Assembly (NCBI GenBank): GCA_026390075.1
Contig: JAPLGP010000046.1
Location: 1-34,750, forward strand
Reading direction: 5' to 3'
DNA length: 34,750 bases
Source: Campylobacterales bacterium
GTDB taxonomy: Bacteria; Campylobacterota; Campylobacteria; Campylobacterales; Sulfurimonadaceae
Shown: one piece after another, positions 31,668-34,750 of the stretch
Numbering within the stretch: position 1 is the stretch's first letter
How the letters are laid out: the number at the start of each line of letters is the position of its first letter
Translations under genes and position numbers: made by a program
The notes under the pieces: generated by a model
Told to the model about the DNA's origin: nothing
Database searches by the model: none
Seen by the model: only the letters and a program-made list of their open reading frames with translations

Positions 31668-32665
31668 ATCTCTTTCGCTCCTAAACTTAACATGATTTTT
31701 GTAATTTCTATATCAAGATCAGTAATAGATTTTTGCATAACTGCATCTTCAATATGTAAAACTGAAGTCCAGTTTGCAAGACGAGGCATACCGATAACTA
31801 ATTTATTTGTATCTTTTGCTATATACATATACATTGAACAAGGAGCAAAAGCACCAGCATCTGGGCGACCTTTGTTGAAAATATTGTAAGAGAAAGTAAA
31901 ATGACATAGTGAGTAAGTAAAGTAAGCATCATATTTACTAAACTCTAAATTCAAATCAGTATAAGCTTCTTTGTAGTTTTTAAACCCCGCAATAATATAT
32001 TTGTTTTTTTCAAAGGCAGCTTCAAATTTTTCTTGAAATTCATCTAAATATGTACCGAGTTCAGCAGGTCTATCAAATGTAATTTCAAATTGCATCATTG
32101 GCTTTGCAGGAAGTGACTTATATTCACTCACTTTAGCAACTCCACCTATCTCTTTTTGAACCATAGCATCCAACTGAGTAAATGTTCCAATAAACTCTTT
32201 TCTTAGCGCCTCATCTTTAATACCTACGATATCCAACATTGTTTGAGGAACAACATGTCCAACATAGGTATTATCTTCATTTACTGGTTTAAACATATGA
32301 AGATTAAATGGAGAAAAACCACCAAGTTCAGGTGCTTTTAGAAGTAATTCACGAATTTTTACATCATTTGAAACAGAAAAAAAACCAAGAGTATCAAGGT
32401 TCTTATTCCATGCTGGGTCATAATTAGGATTTGGTTTTCCATCTTCTAAAGTTTTTGAACCATATTTTGTTGCATACGCATCATTAATCCTAGCATGTGG
32501 ATCCGAGAGAACAAAACCAATACTTTTAATCTTTTCATTAATCATAGTGTTGTACTTCGCTTCAGCATTTCCAGATACAACATTTAGCATAACACCCTGC
32601 GCACCGAAAGCCATCGTAGTAACAATAGACAGTGCCACTACAGATTGTATAACTTTGTTTATCAT
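31664..32665 (-). CDS. Exported DUF302-like protein
   Basis: A 333-residue protein with a signal peptide (MINKVIQSVVALSIVTTMAFG). The C-terminal part, FSYNIFNKGRPDAGAFAPCS with MYMYIAKDTNKLVIGMPRLA, resembles DUF302, a small fold seen in periplasmic proteins of sulfur and metal-metabolising bacteria; the match is from memory and moderate. Two cysteines (SLCHF and APCS) could be paired. I chose ATG 32665, with AAGGA upstream, over a start 45 bases earlier that would put the signal peptide inside the protein. It is coupled to the next exported protein. Confidence 0.6.
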   Translation of the reverse strand: MINKVIQSVVALSIVTTMAFGAQGVMLNVVSGNAEAKYNTMINEKIKSIGFVLSDPHARINDAYATKYGSKTLEDGKPNPNYDPAWNKNLDTLGFFSVSNDVKIRELLLKAPELGGFSPFNLHMFKPVNEDNTYVGHVVPQTMLDIVGIKDEALRKEFIGTFTQLDAMVQKEIGGVAKVSEYKSLPAKPMMQFEITFDRPAELGTYLDEFQEKFEAAFEKNKYIIAGFKNYKEAYTDLNLEFSKYDAYFTYSLCHFTFSYNIFNKGRPDAGAFAPCSMYMYIAKDTNKLVIGMPRLANWTSVLHIEDAVMQKSITDLDIEITKIMLSLGAKEI

Positions 32666-32769
32666 TTTTTTTCCTTGTATTGTATTTCTAAATTGCGAAT
32701 ATTGTATCATAAAACTATATGAGTTACATCAATTTCCACATGCTGGGTTTAATATTGCTGGTTGGTGTA

Positions 32770-32802
32770 TAAAAATAGAATGCCGCCATAAAAGCGACAT
32801 TC
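32770..32802 (-). terminator. Rho-independent terminator behind the FadL-type gene
   Basis: On the minus strand GAATGTCGC pairs with GCGGCATTC (9 bp, one G-U) around a 7-base loop and is followed by a T run (TATTTTTAT). It lies 31 bases after the last codon of the broken porin gene. Confidence 0.75.
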
Positions 32803-32832
32803 AAAACAGGAGGAAAGTAATCTAGTTAAAGA

Positions 32833-33285
32833 TTAGAATTTATAGTTAAGTTGAGCACTTAGAGCTGTTTGACTGTGTTTTGTTGTAATATCTTGAGTAC
32901 CCGTGAAATTTTTATAAGTATTACTTACTTCTGGAGTATAAACATACGCCAAATCCACCGAAGCTTTGTCACTTAGGCTATATGAACCACCCACAGTCAT
33001 GTGAGATTGAACTATACCAGGGAAACCCAACAAGTTAAATGTGTTCGCAAGACCACTATTCAAACCAGCTGAATTATATCCACTATATGTTTGCTCACTT
33101 ATAGGACTTTTTGAATAGTTATAACCAAGACGAGCAGCCCATTGTTTAGTAGCATACTGATAACCTAAAGCAATAACATTTTGATCTTTCCATTCAAAGT
33201 CTTGGTAACCTTTAGCAGCAGACCATTTGATTTGTTTATAATCAACTGCTACTGTATTATTGCTAAATTTATAACTAGCTCCCAC
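32833..33285 (-). pseudogene. FadL-type outer-membrane transporter, C-terminal fragment
   Basis: A 150-codon frame beginning GTG with VGASYKFSNNTVAVDYKQIK and running to a typical barrel end (SQTALSAQLNYKF, final Phe). It is the C-terminal third of an OMPP1/FadL/TodX barrel, a family that brings fatty acids, aromatics and other hydrophobic compounds across the outer membrane. It overlaps the N-terminal fragment by 11 bases in another frame and has no ribosome binding site of its own. In intact relatives a stretch with a conserved Pro-Glu lies before the GVGASYKF strand; here it is missing, so a deletion with frameshift seems to have joined the two parts. Confidence 0.7.
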
Positions 33286-33991
33286 TCGGGTTCATTGCAT
33301 TTGCTAATACACCCTTATATTCCATGTCTATTTGAGATTTATAAGTAACACCAAAAGTTACATTAGCAATCTCATATGCTACGCCTAAGTTATATCCGAA
33401 TTTTAAACTTTGAGCTACTCCTGCACCTACTTTATTAATCCCCATAGCACCACCAGCATCATAATTAATATCTAGTGAACCATATTGTAAAAGTGGAGTA
33501 ATTGCAGCACTAAAATTATTCATTTTGTATGCTAATGGCACACCAAATTGCATAAGTTGTAAATTAGTAACCATATTCATTTGAGTAGTAGTTGTAGGAT
33601 CACGATAGTCAACACCCATTCCTGCAGTTCCCCACATGCCAACACCCATGTAAAAATTATCATTAATTTTACTTGCTAGAGAAACTTCAGGTATAACATT
33701 TATTTTAGCTTCACTTGTTGCACTTGAAGCACCGCCACCAAGATCGTTAGTATTTTTAACATTTGGCATAAACAAAGTGCCACCAAAAGAAATTTCACTA
33801 CTTTCTACTGATGTAATTAAAGCAGGATTCACAAGTGCAGACTCTGCACCATGACTCATACCGATTCCAACACCACCCATACCAGTTGCTTTTGCACCTG
33901 TTGCTATCATGTTCGATCCATTTGTTGCAAATGCTGTCGTTGCACCTAAAGCTAATGCAGCTACCACTGCTAACTTAATTGTTTTTTTCAT
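33275..33991 (-). pseudogene. FadL-type outer-membrane transporter, N-terminal fragment
   Basis: A 238-residue frame with signal peptide (MKKTIKLAVVAALALGATTA), the FadL start (NGSNMIATGAKATGMGGVGI, with Asn-rich hatch segment MSHGAESALVNPALI), and barrel strands up to VTYKSQIDMEYKGVLANAMN. It then reads PSGS and stops. The remaining barrel continues in another frame from 33285. Intact family members are about 400-430 residues, so perhaps 30-40 residues are lost (estimate from the family). Ribosome binding site AAGGAAT, -10 TATAAT at 34050-34045 and an operator-like palindrome precede it, so the promoter region looks intact and the break may be recent, a phase variant or a sequence error. Confidence 0.75.
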
Positions 33992-34016
33992 TCTTATTCC
34001 TTAAAAGTAAATTATC

Positions 34017-34033
34017 AAATAGTGTCACTATTT
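34017..34033. promoter_or_regulatory. 17-base palindrome in the leader of the FadL-type gene
   Basis: AAATAGTG-T-CACTATTT is a perfect inverted repeat between the -10 (TATAAT on the minus strand, 34045-34050) and the start codon at 33991, around the expected transcription start. It could be a repressor operator. Confidence 0.5.
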
Positions 34034-34044
34034 ATCATGCCTGC

Positions 34045-34050
34045 ATTATA
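34045..34050 (-). promoter_or_regulatory. Candidate -10 element for the FadL-type gene
   Basis: Minus strand TATAAT, 54 bases upstream of the ATG at 33991. Confidence 0.45.
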
Positions 34051-34308
34051 GGGGAGTTAATTTAAAGATAATCTTAAATATTTTAGAATTAATATAACAC
34101 TTTTTCTTATTAATCATTCATAAAATGATAATTATAATATATGTAGTACATTTAGATAATAAAAAAAGATAATTGTGTAGTTAAAATCATAACATATAAG
34201 AATATATAATTATTTATATCAAAAATATTTCAATATTCATTTTGTGATAATATAATCACATTTGTGTAGTTATGAAACACAATTTGATGTTTTTCTAATT
34301 CCTAATAT
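34051..34308. other. Very AT-rich intergenic region
   Basis: No convincing gene. It holds a perfect inverted repeat TGTGAT-N6-ATCACA at 34243-34260, similar to but 2 bases wider than a Crp-type site, and long A/T tracts. Otherwise I see nothing. Confidence 0.45.
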
Positions 34309-34340
34309 CCAGAGACTGTGAAATAACTCACAGTCTCTGG
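34309..34340. repeat. Strong hairpin with 13-bp perfect stem
   Basis: CCAGAGACTGTGA (34309-34321), loop AATAAC, TCACAGTCTCTGG (34328-34340). It lacks a T run on either side, so it is either a terminator of unusual type or the tip of a small repeat element. Confidence 0.7.
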
Positions 34341-34416
34341 AACTTGAAAGCGAGAAAAATATATGATTATTTCTAGCATATCCACATGCCAAAAAGGAAA
34401 GTTCTTGCATAACTAA

Positions 34417-34474
34417 TATTGCTTCGTCGTTCTTCCTTGGCACATGACCGTCATTGAACGAAATAAAACAATCT
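34417..34474. repeat. Degenerate inverted-repeat element, GTCATTGCGAA family (copy A)
   Basis: Left end TATTGCTTCGTCGTTC, centre near ATGACCGTCATTG, right end AAAACAATCT. The two halves are decayed inverted copies of the same about 27-base arm. Confidence 0.6.
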
Positions 34475-34491
34475 AAGAAGTTACCGAGTAA

Positions 34492-34617
34492 AGATTGCTT
34501 CGTTCCTCGCAATGACAGGTTTCGTTTCCCGCAATGACGGATTTTGTGCTTTGCAATGACTGGTTTTGTGTTTTGCAATGACATTCCGCCGTCATTGCGA
34601 ACGAAGTGAAGCAATCT
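34492..34617. repeat. Inverted-repeat element with internal 22-base tandem units (copy B)
   Basis: The left arm starts AGATTGCTTCGTTCCTCGCA (34492 on) and ends ATGAC; the right arm, 34590-34617, is its near-perfect inverse ending GTGAAGCAATCT. Between them lie three tandem units of 22 bases (34517-34538, 34539-34560, 34561-34582), each ending GCAATGAC, which look like stepwise copies of the left arm's end. Arms of this kind are widespread bacterial repeats; open frames across them (FASFAMT-type peptides) are not genes. Confidence 0.75.
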
Positions 34618-34750
34618 AAAAAGAGAGTTTTGCTATTTGAATTGGCGACATAAATTCCACATACCAAGAAAAAGCAAAAACTAAAGAAGTCAACAATAAA
34701 AAAAGCAGAAAAGTTAAAAAAAGTAGATTCAATAAAATCGAAATAAAAAT
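34616..34750 (-). CDS. Possible C-terminal end of a membrane protein entering from the right
   Basis: The minus strand is open for 44 codons from the window edge to a TAG at 34616-34618. It reads as a strongly hydrophobic segment rich in Leu and Phe followed by SWYVEFMSPIQIAKLSF. A T-rich strand gives such residues by chance, so this is weak. The stop lies in the last bases of the neighbouring repeat. Confidence 0.25.
   Translation of the reverse strand: MFISILLNLLFLTFLLFLLLTSLVFAFSWYVEFMSPIQIAKLSF

Noticed and set aside
34243-34260. TGTGAT-N6-ATCACA as a Crp/Fnr binding site
   Set aside because: The half-sites are 2 bases further apart than in Crp sites and the nearest gene start is about 250 bases away, so I list it only as an inverted repeat.
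34270-34667. Two minus-strand open frames of 114 and 64 codons
   Set aside because: They run across the GTCATTGCGAA-type repeats and give the FASFAMT and CHCEERSNL peptides typical of spurious frames in such repeats; no ribosome binding site or family match.

Overview
The window looks like a chromosomal segment of a Campylobacterota bacterium close to Sulfurimonas. It is AT-rich, the proteins look like those of that group, and the layout is typical of it: clpP next to tig and def, lspA next to glmM, rpsT-prfA, ccoG for a cbb3-type oxidase, a YeiH-type transporter and a FadL-type porin. This assignment is inferred from gene content and protein appearance; no search was run.

Layout. 1-2497 (minus): a probable zinc uptake operon with a His/Cys-rich small protein, an outer-membrane barrel with a four-histidine run, a ZnuA-type binding protein and a truncated ZnuB-type permease. 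2570-3616 (minus): a Dps-like thioferritin and a rubrerythrin, an oxidative-stress pair. 3768-7493 (plus): CorA, a small coiled-coil protein followed in the same frame by an OmpA-domain protein, and ComM, a transformation-associated helicase. 7611-11102 (minus): MetH, with a decayed inverted-repeat element behind it. 11239-12580: an accessory patch with a ParE/RelE-type toxin-antitoxin pair and two small membrane proteins. 12883-19144 (plus): a serine-recombinase-like protein without its catalytic residues, CcoG, a large DUF748 protein and YeiH. 19196-24549 (minus): glmM, lspA, tig, clpP, a degenerate GGDEF protein and def. 24696-26036 (plus): rpsT and prfA. 26081-27361 (minus): an AAA/DUF4143 ATPase. 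27444-29342 (minus): a short spermidine-synthase-like gene, coaE and dapF. 29494-30793 (plus): a DUF2892 protein and purM. 30831-33991 (minus): two exported proteins, at least one DUF302-like, and a FadL-type porin broken by a deletion and frameshift. 34417-34617: a cluster of GTCATTGCGAA-type inverted repeats.

The most striking signal is an 11-base word, GGCATGTGGAA (reverse complement TTCCACATGCC). It occurs 17 times exactly, about 11 more times with one mismatch, in genes and intergenic DNA, on both strands and in several codon phases. The exact copies are always preceded by a pyrimidine. Two sites between convergent genes carry it as a head-to-head inverted pair, and a third, imperfect pair lies inside a small gene. 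Density, dispersion and inverted pairs at gene ends match the DNA uptake sequences of Neisseriaceae and Pasteurellaceae, and comM lies in the same window. I know of no described uptake sequence of this kind in Campylobacterota, so a new DNA-uptake-sequence system is my main hypothesis.
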